Positions 25,283-34,259 of a stretch of DNA of 64,000 nt are shown in pieces (within the stretch, counting starts at the first letter, position 1; each line of letters starts with the position of its first letter). Location: assembly GCA_965209015.1 (NCBI GenBank), contig OZ242367.1:124001-188000 (forward strand), written 5' to 3'. The position numbers and the translations under genes were made by a program. This stretch comes from Bin80 sp965209015 (GTDB lineage: Bacteria; Bacteroidota; Rhodothermia; Rhodothermales; Bin80). The notes under the pieces are model-generated. The model saw only the letters and a list, made by a program, of their open reading frames with translations. It had not been told where the DNA came from and searched no databases.

Positions 25283-28200
25283 TGGAAAAAATGGGGGGGG
25301 GCATTTTGTCGTATCGCTCTACCCTTAATTCTCGTCTTGGTATTTCCAAGTTCGTTGTGGGCACAAGATATCACACCTCCTACTGTTTCCTCTGCAACGG
25401 TAGATAAGACCACCTTGGTGGCAAACTTTAATGAGGGCCTCACTTCTGTCAGTGATCTGACCAATTCTGCCTTCACAGTTAAGAAAACTTCCAACGGAAG
25501 ATTTGAAGAAGACCAAGCGCTCAGCGGCACCTCTACCGTCAGTGAGAAAACGGTGACACCCACATTAAGCAGTGCTGTGATCGCATCCGATATGGGCAAG
25601 GTAAGCTATACGGCTCCAACTGAGCCGAGTGACAAGCTTCGGGATGCAGCGGGGAATAATGTGGTCAATTTTATGGATCCGAAAGTGTTCAATATCTGTT
25701 CCCGGAGTGAGGTCGTGAGAGACGCGATTTTGGAGCTGATACCTGGAACTGAGCTTTGTGATGAGGTCACGAGTAATGATTTAGGAAATATTATTTCTTT
25801 AAATCTTAGTCAGATGGATATTACTCAACTGCAGTCTGGTGATTTCAATGGACTCACCAACTTACAAGAACTTGACCTTGGTGACAACGCTCTCACGGAT
25901 CTACATCAAGATCTGTTTGATGGACTCACCAACTTACGTCAGCTCTCGCTTGATAAAAACTCTCTCACGAGTCTACATCAAGATCTGTTTGATGGACTCA
26001 CCAGCATACAAACTCTTGACCTTAGTGGAAACGCTTTCACGAGTCTACACCAAGATCTGTTTGATGGACTCACCAGCTTAGAGATCCTTTGGCTTCATAA
26101 CAACGCTTTCACGGGTCTACACCAAGATCTGTTTGATGGACTCACCAACTTAAAAACGCTTGGCCTTGGTGGCAACTCTCTCGCGGATCTACACCAAGAT
26201 CTGTTTGATGGACTCACCAACTTACAAATTCTTGACCTTTATAACAACGCTCTCACGGATCTACATCCAGATCTGTTTGATGATGTTGAGGCAAGTCTTG
26301 AAGTTATCCTGAGTAATAATCTCCTTACCTGTGTCCCTGCCGAAATACTCAATCAGGGGAATGTCACTATCACTCCCCCCAGTATTGGCGTTGTCTGTCC
26401 TGAGCCCTCGGTTGAGTTAAGTCTAAATCCCAGTACCATTGGGGAAGAGGATGCCGCCACCCAGATAACTGTAACTGGTACATTAAATGTCCTTCGGTCG
26501 ACCGCCACACCGGTGACGGTCTCTGTGGGATCGGGCACCGCAACCTCAGGCACCGACTTTGCCGAGGTTTCCGATTTTACAATCAGCATTCCGTCGGATA
26601 ACCTGTCTGCCACCGGGACGTTCACGCTGACGCCTACTTCGGATACTGTGGACGAGTCGGATGAGACCGTGATCATCACCGGAACCAGCACGGTGGATGA
26701 TGTGACGGTCACCGGAACCAGTCTTACGATCATTGACGATGATGTTACGCTGACGTTAACCCTCAATCTTTCCTCTACCTCCATTTCTGAAAATGCTGGT
26801 AGCACATCGGTGACGGCAATCCTTGACCAACCCGCCAGAGAAGAGACCACCATCACGGTCTCGGTGGACCCAACCTCACCGGCCACCGATTCGGATTATA
26901 CGCTAAGTGGGAGTACACTCACGATTGCGCAGGGAGAAACGGAGAGCACGGAGACGGTGACGATCACGACCGTGGATAATGATGTGGTTGCCCCCGACAA
27001 GATCGTGACCGTGCAAGGGACATCAAATAATCAAGGGATCATTGATCCGGCAGATGTGGAGTTGACCATTACCGACGACGATGTAGCGCTCACGGTGACG
27101 CTCAATCTTTCCTCTACCTCCATTTCTGAAAATGCTGGTAGCACATCGGTGACGGCAATCCTTGACCAACCCGCCAGAGAAGAGACCACCATCACGGTCT
27201 CGGTGGACCCAACCTCACCGGCCACCGATTCGGATTATACGCTAAGTGGGAGTACACTCACGATTGCGCAGGGAGAAACGGAGAGCACGGAGACGGTGAC
27301 GATCACGGCCGTGGATAATGATGTGGTTGCTCCCGACAAGATCGTGACCGTGCAAGGGACGTCAAATAATCAAGGGATCATTGATCCGGCAGATGTGGAG
27401 TTGACCATTACCGATGACGATGTAGCGCTCACGGTGACGCTCAATCTTTCCTCTACCTCCATTTCTGAAAATGCTGGTAGCACATCGGTGACGGCAATCC
27501 TTGACCAACCCGCCAGAGAAGAGACTACCATCACGGTCTCGGTGGACCCAACCTCACCGGCCACCGCGTCGGATTATACGCTAAGTGGGAGTACACTCAC
27601 GATTGCGGAGGGCGCCACCGAAAGTACCGGGAGGGTGACGATCACGGCGGTGGATAATGATGTGGTTGCCCCCGACAAGATCGTGACCGTGCAAGGGACG
27701 TCAAATAATCAAGGGATCATCGATCCGACAGATGTGGAGTTGACCATTACCGATGACGATATGGAGCTCACGGTGACGCTGAATCTTTCAAGTTCCTCCA
27801 TCAGCGAAAATGAAGCCTCCACCACCGTAACCGCCACGCTCAGTCATGCCTCCACCGAGACGACCACGATCACGGTGACGGTCCTTCCTGATTCACCTGC
27901 AACGGAGTCCGATGTTACGCTGACGGGTAATACACTCACGATTGCGGCGGGGGAAACGGAGAGCACGGGAGAAGTGACGATCACCTCGGTGGACAATCCG
28001 GTGGATGCACCAGATAAAACGGTACAGGTGCAGGGCACAGCAGAAAATACCCAAGGGGTAACGGGGCCCAGTGCGGTGGAACTGGCTATCATCGATGACG
28101 AAGAGGCATCAACCGTGACGCTCATGCTGGATCCTTCTACAATCAATGAGAATGGAGGCAGGACCACGGTCACGGCAATACTCAGCCATCCCTCCAGTGA

Positions 28201-29107
28201 CATGACCACGGTGGTGATCTCAACGCTTGCCAATCCGCCGGCGATGGCATCGGATCTGATGCTGGGTCAGAATACCATTCTGACCGTTGCGGCGGGAGAG
28301 ACTTCAAGTACAGGTTTGGTAACCCTCACGGCCGTAGACAATGAAGTAGATGCGCCGGACAAGACCGTGCAGGTGCAGGGCACCGCGACGAATGAGCAGG
28401 GGATCATAGATCCTGCGGATGTAGAACTCACGATCACCGACGATGAGGCGGCACCAGCGGTGATGCTGATGGTAGATCCCTCCACAATCGCGGAAAATGG
28501 AGGGACCACGACCGTCACGGCAACCCTGAACCGGGCATCTGATGAGGAGACCTCAATTGCTGTGTCGGTGCTCCCCAATGCACCCGCCACAGCATCGGAT
28601 TATTTATTGAGCGATAACCTGACATTGACAATTGCAGCGGGCGAACTCACCAGTACAGGGTTTGTCACGATCACGGCGGTAGACAACGAAGTAGATGCGC
28701 CAGACAAAGCGGTGCAGGTGCAAGGAAGGTCTACGAATGCGCAGGGCGTGACAGATCCAGAGGATGTGACACTCACGATCACCGACGATGATACGTCGAC
28801 GTCAGCACAAGTGCCGACCGAACTTCCGGCCGTGTTTACTCTCCATGGGAACTATCCGAACCCGTTCAATCCGTCAACAAGGATCCAGTTTGATCTTCCT
28901 GAGAGAGCGCAGGTGATGCTGCAGGTCGTAGATATGTTGGGACGTAAAGTAATGGAGTACCCTGCCCAAGCGTTTGATGCGGGTGCGAACCGTACCATTG
29001 AATTGAATGCCACTCAGCTTGTATCAGGGACCTATCTCTATCGGATGATTGCGATAGGATCGGAGACCAAATATCAGAAGACGGGTCGCATGATGCTGAT
29101 GAAGTAG
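25283..29107 (+). CDS. Giant LRR / Calx-beta T9SS surface protein
   Basis: The order is: signal peptide (GAFCRIALPLILVLVFPSSLWA-QD); an Ig-like SwmB-type domain (ITPPTVSSATVDKTTLVANF…); an LRR cap (VRDAILELIPGTELC); six to seven 24-residue leucine-rich repeats (…LHQDLFDGLTNLQ.LDL..NAL.D); seven Calx-beta domains ending in 'VELTITDDD'; and a T9SS sorting domain (LHGNYPNPFNPSTRIQFDL, VDMLGRKVM, GTYLYRMIA). Calx-beta domains bind calcium and occur in large adhesins. The signal peptide frame has only a TTG at 25283 as start. A run of nine G at 25293-25301 separates it from the ATGs at 25213 and 25291, which come into frame if one G is lost. Three Calx-beta units are nearly identical at DNA level. 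A strong hairpin follows at 29144. Confidence 0.88.
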   Translation, partial: WKKWGGAFCRIALPLILVLVFPSSLWAQDITPPTVSSATVDKTTLVANFNEGLTSVSDLTNSAFTVKKTSNGRFEEDQALSGTSTVSEKTVTPTLSSAVIASDMGKVSYTAPTEPSDKLRDAAGNNVVNFMDPKVFNICSRSEVVRDAILELIPGTELCDEVTSNDLGNIISLNLSQMDITQLQSGDFNGLTNLQELDLGDNALTDLHQDLFDGLTNLRQLSLDKNSLTSLHQDLFDGLTSIQTLDLSGNAFTSLHQDLFDGLTSLEILWLHNNAFTGLHQDLFDGLTNLKTLGLGGNSLADLHQDLFDGLTNLQILDLYNNALTDLHPDLFDDVEASLEVILSNNLLTCVPAEILNQGNVTITPPSIGVVCPEPSVELSLNPSTIGEEDAATQITVTGTLNVLRSTATPVTVSVGSGTATSGTDFAEVSDFTISIPSDNLSATGTFTLTPTSDTVDESDETVIITGTSTVDDVTVTGTSLTIIDDDVTLTLTLNLSSTSISENAGSTSVTAILDQPAREETTITVSVDPTSPATDSDYTLSGSTLTIAQGETESTETVTITTVDNDVVAPDKIVTVQGTSNNQGIIDPADVELTITDDDVALTVTLNLSSTSISENAGSTSVTAILDQPAREETTITVSVDPTSPATDSDYTLSGSTLTIAQGETESTETVTITAVDNDVVAPDKIVTVQGTSNNQGIIDPADVELTITDDDVALTVTLNLSSTSISENAGSTSVTAILDQPAREETTITVSVDPTSPATASDYTLSGSTLTIAEGATESTGRVTITAVDNDVVAPDKIVTVQGTSNNQGIIDPTDVELTITDDDMELTVTLNLSSSSISENEASTTVTATLSHASTETTTITVTVLPDSPATESDVTLTGNTLTIAAGETESTGEVTITSVDNPVDAPDKTVQVQGTAENTQGVTGPSAVELAIIDDEEASTVTLMLDPSTINENGGRTTVTAILSHPSSDMTTVVISTLANPPAMASDLMLGQNTILTVAAGETSSTGLVTLTAVDNEVDAPDKTVQVQGTATNEQGIIDPADVELTITDDEAAPAVMLMVDPSTIAENGGTTTVTATLNRASDEETSIAVSVLPNAPATASDYLLSDNLTLTIAAGELTSTGFVTITAVDNEVDAPDKAVQVQGRSTNAQGVTDPEDVTLTITDDDTSTSAQVPTELPAVFTLHGNYPNPFNPSTRIQFDLPERAQVMLQVVDMLGRKVMEYPAQAFDAGANRTIELNATQLVSGTYLYRMIAIGSETKYQKTGRMMLMK
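25293..25301 (+). repeat. Poly-G tract (9 G) at the start of the Calx-beta gene
   Basis: Nine consecutive G lie between the candidate ATG at 25291 and the signal peptide. With 9 G the ATG frame ends after 38 codons. With 8 G the same ATG reads straight into GGAFCRIALPLILVLVF, a perfect signal peptide. This is the configuration of a slipped-strand phase-variation switch, or of a homopolymer sequencing error. Confidence 0.7.
26762..27778 (+). repeat. Three near-identical 339-bp tandem repeats (Calx-beta units)
   Basis: The block beginning CTCAATCTTTCCTCTACCTC starts at 26762, 27101 and 27440, an exact 339-base (113-codon) period. The first two copies are almost identical and the third diverges only in part (AEGATESTGRV in place of AQGETESTETV). 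Flanking Calx-beta units are much more divergent, so this block was amplified recently. Confidence 0.9.
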
Positions 29108-29143
29108 CGTATCCAGCGTGGCTCAGCTACTCAGAATCCAAAG

Positions 29144-29180
29144 AAAGCGCCCCGATACGCAAGTGATATTGGGGCGCTTT
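29144..29180 (+). terminator. Strong hairpin terminator after the Calx-beta gene
   Basis: AAAGCGCCCC (29144-29153) pairs perfectly with GGGGCGCTTT (29171-29180), extended by a few weaker pairs, 36 bases after the stop codon. It ends in TTT and is the clearest terminator in the window. Confidence 0.8.
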
Positions 29181-30152
29181 CATGTTGAATAAGCGGAAGA
29201 GTTTTATGTATGCCATAGGAATTCCTGCTTCCGCGGCAGGTGAAAATCTCCTGCCTCAACCACTACGCATGAGAAAGCCAGCGTTTGACTCTACCTGTCC
29301 AGCTTCGCAAAGGTTGAACGTGTCTGGTGTCGTCTATAATCCAGTTGCCCTAAGTTAGGGTTGAATGGAAAAAAGAAAGGAAACTATACGTCAATTCTGT
29401 AGCTTCCTATCCAAGTTTACAGGCTTGGTTTCGGGCTTCTTGCGTAGCCTTGAGACTGCTTCTTGGGTCGTCCTTTCTCCGCAGCGCGAATTTTCGCAGG
29501 GTTCATCCATCAATTTGTCTATGAGATCCATTAAACTTTGAATTCTGGGCATCCCGCTTCGCGTTCTGAGGTTACCAGCTTCGTGTATAGCTGGAATTCC
29601 AGAGTTTTGGAGAGTGCTTGCAACGCGGGTATGAAGGAAGCGGATGGCTCACCTCAAAAGGTGGTCAGGATACGGCGGACAGGGCCAAAGATTACATGAA
29701 ATTTTACCTTCCATCGGCGATTCATGAGAACCCATGTGTATTGAATTGAGATGAATTGGGGGGGGGGGCTCTACACGGATCGTGGACGAAATTCACCAAA
29801 CAGAGACCTCCGTGCAGGCAAAGAACCGGTCAACTCCACAAAACGGCGAACCCATACCAATGATTCGCGTAATCCGACGAAATTGAACCAGCTTCAGCCG
29901 CAATTCAGCGGGGACAAAAGGTGAAAATAAAGAATTTTGAAAGAGGCTCAAAAGAGAATATTCCCCAAATCCCGCAAATTACTTCCGAAAATCAACTAAA
30001 TTTACAACTGATCTCACAATTAAAGGCGAAAATCCCAATTTATATTACCTGCTGACTCCATCTATCTGCATTCCTTCCACATTCATTTTCGGAAGGATAG
30101 ATAGCAGAGATGCTTTCATTTATCTGGCGTCTCGCCCATGATAACTAGATTC
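29181..30152. other. Gene-less stretch of about 970 bases
   Basis: I find no intact gene. Short minus-strand frames around 29400-29650 contain a frame-disrupted, protein-like sequence I cannot assign. A run of 11 G lies at 29758-29768, preceded by an ATG at 29752 whose frame closes after 38 codons. An imperfect hairpin around 30061-30105 (TCCTTCC / GGAAGGA) lies downstream of the riboflavin synthase stop and might end that transcript. Confidence 0.5.
29758..29768 (+). repeat. Poly-G tract (11 G), intergenic
   Basis: Eleven consecutive G, shortly after an ATG at 29752, in otherwise gene-less DNA. It is notable because a second long G-run occurs at the start of the Calx-beta gene upstream. No downstream long frame is opened by adding or removing G as far as I can see. 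Confidence 0.6.
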
Positions 30153-30740
30153 TTAATTCTTGGACATGAGGCGCTCTACATATTTTGCCAAGACGTCAAA
30201 CTCAACGTTGCATTGGGTTCCAGATTGCCAAGTTGGCACATTTGTATGGAGATACGTTTGAGGGATAATCGCAATTGAAATATGAGATTTGCGGAGATCA
30301 GCAATGGTGAGACTGATTCCATCCAAAGCAATGGATCCACGTGCGACAATAAGACCCGAGTACTCTACAGGAATCAAAAATTCATAAACGCGAGCATCCT
30401 TGTGATCAGAAACTCGAGTAATCGTACAGACCGTGTCAATATGCCCCTGAACCATATGTCCATCTAAGCGCGATCCCAGGATCAAAGCTCGTTCCAGATT
30501 TACTGATGAATCGGGCCGAAGGTCTCCAAGATTTGTCTTTGATATGGTTTCTGGAACGGCTTGCACTTTGAATATCTTTGAAGAACACTCCGTCACACTC
30601 AGGCAACAACCATTAATGGCTACACTCTGCCCTATATCTAGTTCTGATGATAAGTCAGAACTGATCTCAATCTCTCTTCCGTAAGAGACATCACGAGTAC
30701 GATTCACTTTTCCAACCTGCTCTACAAGACCAGTAAACAT
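30153..30740 (-). CDS. ribE: Riboflavin synthase (alpha chain)
   Basis: It dismutates two molecules of 6,7-dimethyl-8-ribityllumazine to riboflavin plus the pyrimidinedione. The MFTGLVEQVGKV start, the internal duplication of two lumazine-binding domains (SVAINGCCLSVTE with its later counterpart GSIALDGISLTIAD), and GSRLDGHMVQGHIDTV are diagnostic. The length (195) is standard. It lies 163 bases downstream of ribD on the same strand. No FMN riboswitch is seen upstream of either gene. The symbol follows the naming where ribE is riboflavin synthase (ribC in E. coli). Confidence 0.95.
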   Translation of the reverse strand: MFTGLVEQVGKVNRTRDVSYGREIEISSDLSSELDIGQSVAINGCCLSVTECSSKIFKVQAVPETISKTNLGDLRPDSSVNLERALILGSRLDGHMVQGHIDTVCTITRVSDHKDARVYEFLIPVEYSGLIVARGSIALDGISLTIADLRKSHISIAIIPQTYLHTNVPTWQSGTQCNVEFDVLAKYVERLMSKN

Positions 30741-30903
30741 GGGAATGAATGATAGGATAGAAGCTTATGACAAGTTGGAGATTCAATTACAGAGACGAAA
30801 GTAGAAAGTTTTGTCGATAGACTACAGAGTGATTTTATAAGGCAGCAAAATGTGCATCCCGGAAATCATATTATTTCGAACTCCGATTCCTCTGGGAGGG
30901 GCG

Positions 30904-32025
30904 TTAGCCTGAAACGGGATGCTTATACCCGGTAAAGAGTTGATCTTTCCCGACAATCTCCCAAGAGTGTTCGGGGAAAATATAACTGTCAGACAAGTTC
31001 TTAACCCTAATATCTGTGAAGGAGCGCATGCCATTCCCAATAAGTTTAGGGGCAATAAATAGTTGTAATCGATCCACGAGGTTCTGTTGTAGAAGAGCTG
31101 AGGTAAGCTGGGGGCCTGCTTCTACAAAAAGTGACTGTATTTTATAGTTTTTCGCAAGTATACTCAGCAGAACTTGAAGTCTACTTCGATTTACGCTCCT
31201 CTCAAAGGCGATTAGGTGTCCTCCTTTTTGACTGAGTTGGTTTCCATAGGTGGGGCATGTGCCATCTGCGACGACCGCAATTGTTTTGTGCGCCCACTCA
31301 TCCCCAAACAATTTGAGTGTTTGGGGCAAGCTAGCAGACCAGTCAAGCACGATCCGCCAAGGCTGCGACCCACTGATATGTCGAACCGTTAGGCTTGGGT
31401 TGTCCTTTCTGGCCGTTCCTGAACCTATAAGTACGGCATCATTTTCCCTTCGCCAAAGGTGCACACGTTTACGAGCAGCTTTACCGGTAATCCACTGACT
31501 CTCACCATTTGCCGTTGCGATACAGCCATCAAGCGTTTGTGCTAGCTTCAGCGTCACGAACGGGAGTCCTGTCGCATGCCAGTGTACAAAAGCTTCATTG
31601 AACCTATGGCACTCTGCTTTGAGTACCTCCGTCATGACGGTGACATTTTCAGATCTCAAATGCGCAATACCTCCGGTTGCATCTGAATTTGGATCACGCA
31701 TTCCTACCACAACGTGGGTGATCCCTGCATCAAGGATACTCTGAGTACATGGAGGAGTTTGCCCATGATGATTGCATGGCTCAAGGTTCACGACCAGAGT
31801 TGCCCCCACGAGGGCCGAAGGGCCATGGTTTGACCGGGCTTGAGAAATCGCCTCGACTTCTGCATGTGGCCCCCCTGCGTACCGGTGCCACCCCTCTCCA
31901 AGAAGCTGTCCCTCAGAACTCAAAATGACACATCCAACCCTTGGATTCGGACTTGTAGCACTATCCGCCCTCGCAGCCAATGAAAGGCAACGTTCCATCC
32001 ATCGTGCTGCTGACTCAGGTGACAT
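30904..32025 (-). CDS. ribD: Bifunctional riboflavin deaminase/reductase
   Basis: RibD deaminates the GTP cyclohydrolase II product and then reduces its ribosyl side chain with NADPH. The N-terminal deaminase has the zinc ligands in GGPHAEVEAI and NLEPCNHHGQTPPCT, with SPNPRVGCVIL before them. The C-terminal reductase (from about 150) has LPFVTLKLAQTLDGCIA, SQWITGKAARKRVH, LIGSGTARKDNPSLTVR and LFVEAGPQLTSALL. The length (373) is normal. It is upstream of riboflavin synthase; ribBA and ribH are not in the window. Confidence 0.95.
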   Translation of the reverse strand: MSPESAARWMERCLSLAARADSATSPNPRVGCVILSSEGQLLGEGWHRYAGGPHAEVEAISQARSNHGPSALVGATLVVNLEPCNHHGQTPPCTQSILDAGITHVVVGMRDPNSDATGGIAHLRSENVTVMTEVLKAECHRFNEAFVHWHATGLPFVTLKLAQTLDGCIATANGESQWITGKAARKRVHLWRRENDAVLIGSGTARKDNPSLTVRHISGSQPWRIVLDWSASLPQTLKLFGDEWAHKTIAVVADGTCPTYGNQLSQKGGHLIAFERSVNRSRLQVLLSILAKNYKIQSLFVEAGPQLTSALLQQNLVDRLQLFIAPKLIGNGMRSFTDIRVKNLSDSYIFPEHSWEIVGKDQLFTGYKHPVSG

Positions 32026-32414
32026 CAGAAGTTTGCATGTCCATTATTATCTCCCGGAAGAATGAGTAAACAACCATGTCCTGAACAGTCTCTCATATCA
32101 AGACAAGGTCTCCTCTTAATGGTAAAGTCACTGATTCATAGCATTGTATGCTCCCGATCCCCTAACAGGGGAACTCAATCTTAGACAAATCCATAGTCTG
32201 ATACTTACACACTCACTAAATCGAACGCAACTGTTGAAGTGGTCGTTTCCTTGACCAGTTCAAAAGAATGCGCTTATCAGGGTATTGGGGTCAAATCATA
32301 CAGGGTGAACCTCTCATTGGATGCAGGCGCAGTCTCTGTTTATAATATTCAAATTTGAGGTAAATTAGATATCTCCTAAACCAGCTTCAGGGTATCGTAC
32401 AAATCTTTTCGCTC
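32026..32414. other. Gene-less stretch upstream of ribD
   Basis: About 390 bases between the MoxR gene's 3' end and ribD. I looked for the conserved FMN-riboswitch blocks on the minus strand and did not find them. A small inverted repeat (TCCCCTAACAGGGGA, about 32157-32171) is the only structure noticed; it could be the MoxR terminator. Confidence 0.4.
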
Positions 32415-33428
32415 CTATGCAAGCCCGCTCACTGGCTCCGACACCTCTGAAAGGAGGCGATCAATTACTCCCTCAACCGATACTCCCTCACTCTCTGCAT
32501 AGAAATTCGTCAGTACGCGGTGGCGAAGAACCGGATGTGCCAATGCACGAATATCCTCGATCGCCACATTGAACCGACCGCGCAATGCCGCGCGAACTTT
32601 GCCTCCCAAAAGAAGATATTGTGTAGCCCGCAAACCAGCACCCCAGCTTACCCAGTTTGAAACAAACTCAAGCCCGTTTCCCGCCTCTGGACGTGTAGCA
32701 CGAACCAGATCAACAGCAAACTGGGCAACATTCTTGGGAACAAACACATTACGGACCTCGTGCTGAAACGCTAAGATGTCCGGCCCAGATAACACTTTCT
32801 CCACCGGTTCTTGATCCCGACTGGTAGTTTCTAATGCAACGGCCAGTTCGTCCTCTGCAGACAAATAATCAAGAACAATATTGAACATGAACCGATCCAA
32901 CTGCGCTTCCGGCAATGGATAAGTTCCTTCAAGCTCAATTGGGTTTTGAGTTGCGAGTACAAAGAAAGGCCTTTCCAGTAGGTATTGATCCCCCGCTACT
33001 GTCACCTGAAATTCTTGCATTGCCTCCAATAAGGCTGCTTGGGTTTTGGGGGGCGTTCGATTGATTTCATCCGCAAGAATTATGTTCGCAAAAATGGGAC
33101 CCTTAATAAACTCTATAGATCGTCGGCCGGTTGAGCGATCCTCATCCAGCATCTCCATTCCTGTAATGTCCGCCGGCATTAGATCTGGTGTGAACTGAAT
33201 TCGTTTATAAGATAAATCCAGCATTTCACCAAGGGATCGGATCAGTAGCGTTTTAGCAAGACCAGGGACCCCTGTCAATAAGCAGTGACCGCCGGCGAAC
33301 AGCGCGATGAGTACCTGCTCAATTACATCATCCTGCCCCACAATACGACGGCGGATCTGCGTCATAATGCGAGATCTACCATCGCGGATACGTCCCAATG
33401 CCTGTTGTTCTTTTCCTTGAGTTGCCAA
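32415..33428 (-). CDS. MoxR-family AAA+ ATPase
   Basis: A 337-residue chaperone-like AAA+ protein. The pre-Walker GQDDVIEQVLIAL, Walker A GVPGLAKT, FTPDLMPADITG, Walker B ILADEINRTPPKTQAALLEAM, sensor FVLATQNPIELEGTYPLPEAQLDRF and the C-terminal lid (SWGAGLRATQYLLLGGK) are all typical of MoxR. The apparent start is a TTG at 33428; the first ATG (33365) would remove about 21 residues before the GQDD helix. MoxR proteins mature or activate partners carrying VWA/DUF58 domains; here the neighbours upstream are a DUF4159 gene and a TPR-peptidase. Confidence 0.92.
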   Translation of the reverse strand: MATQGKEQQALGRIRDGRSRIMTQIRRRIVGQDDVIEQVLIALFAGGHCLLTGVPGLAKTLLIRSLGEMLDLSYKRIQFTPDLMPADITGMEMLDEDRSTGRRSIEFIKGPIFANIILADEINRTPPKTQAALLEAMQEFQVTVAGDQYLLERPFFVLATQNPIELEGTYPLPEAQLDRFMFNIVLDYLSAEDELAVALETTSRDQEPVEKVLSGPDILAFQHEVRNVFVPKNVAQFAVDLVRATRPEAGNGLEFVSNWVSWGAGLRATQYLLLGGKVRAALRGRFNVAIEDIRALAHPVLRHRVLTNFYAESEGVSVEGVIDRLLSEVSEPVSGLA

Positions 33429-33532
33429 AATGATGAGGTTTTTAGTGAATCGGAGTGATTATAGAGTAGGAGACACTTGTTATATCCAATGGGATCGGGT
33501 TCAGAACCGGATCACGGCAGTAGCCTGCCGCC

Positions 33533-34259
33533 TCAGTGCGTGAGTGCATAGATCACAAAATTGATGCCCATCTGAAAACTGACCGTTGAGGCATTCTCGA
33601 AATCCCGGTTTGGATACTCCCACCCGTCTCCAATATCCTGATTGTGGTTTGCAAGCGCAACCAAACGTCCATGATCATCAAAATATGCCATATATCGGTC
33701 ATCCTCTGTCGACCCAAAATAGCCGCTAACCAGAGAGGGGGCAGCCACTGGATCAACATCAAAATAGATACTCCAGATCGGGTGCGATGGAGGAAGCTCC
33801 ACAGGCTCATGGTTTGGAAGTACGCGCTGCATTTGCTCATAAAAATTGTACCACTCATATTCTCCCCGAAAATCGTCAAGAAGTAGAAATCCGCCTCGTG
33901 TCAGATATTCGCTTAACTGCTCAGCTTCCTCATCAGTGATTTGCCAATACCCCGGCTCACACAAATACAAAATGGGGGTGTTCAAAAATCGCAGGATCCA
34001 TCAGGTTCAAAACTTGGTAAGGTTCTTCAACATGAATCGTGGTCGTTCGCTTGAGAGCCGTATAAAAATTCTGTTCTGCAACCGGATAATCATGCGCCCA
34101 CATCGGGCCTCCACCCCACCCCCGCTGCTCCATCCCAGAAGCCTCAAACTGTACACGCACAAATCGAAATCCATAATCCGCTTGCGCCCAGGCGTTTGGC
34201 ATGATCCCCAATAGGAACAGTACTGTACACGCTATGCATAATTCTGGCTGTCTACTCAT
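33533..34259 (-). pseudogene. DUF4159 protein gene with single-base frameshift
   Basis: The first part (34259 to about 33974) encodes a signal peptide (MSRQPELCIACTVLFLLGIM…AWAQ) and the DUF4159 start (FRFVRVQFEASG, WAHDYPVAEQNFYTALKRTT, LMDPAIFEHP). In the next frame the rest follows directly: ILYLCEPGYWQITDEEAEQL, GGFLLLDDFRGEYEW, HPIWSIYFDVD, and a normal end MGINFVIYALTH. The frames join at a run of five G (33974-33978, C on the coding strand); four would restore one continuous gene of about 241 codons. The ATG at 34259 overlaps the upstream stop. The lesion could be real, a sequencing error or a slippage site. Confidence 0.85.

Noticed and set aside
25856..26280. Regular 72-base repeats that might suggest a CRISPR-like array
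   Set aside because: They are in frame, encode 24-residue leucine-rich repeats and have no unique spacers.
26353..28782. Series of minus-strand frames opposite the Calx-beta repeats, repeated at 339-base spacing
   Set aside because: They are antisense shadows of the tandem repeats; their repetition follows from the repeat itself and they have no independent start or export signals.
32026..32414. FMN riboswitch upstream of ribD
   Set aside because: The conserved RFN blocks are not visible on the minus strand, so I do not claim one.
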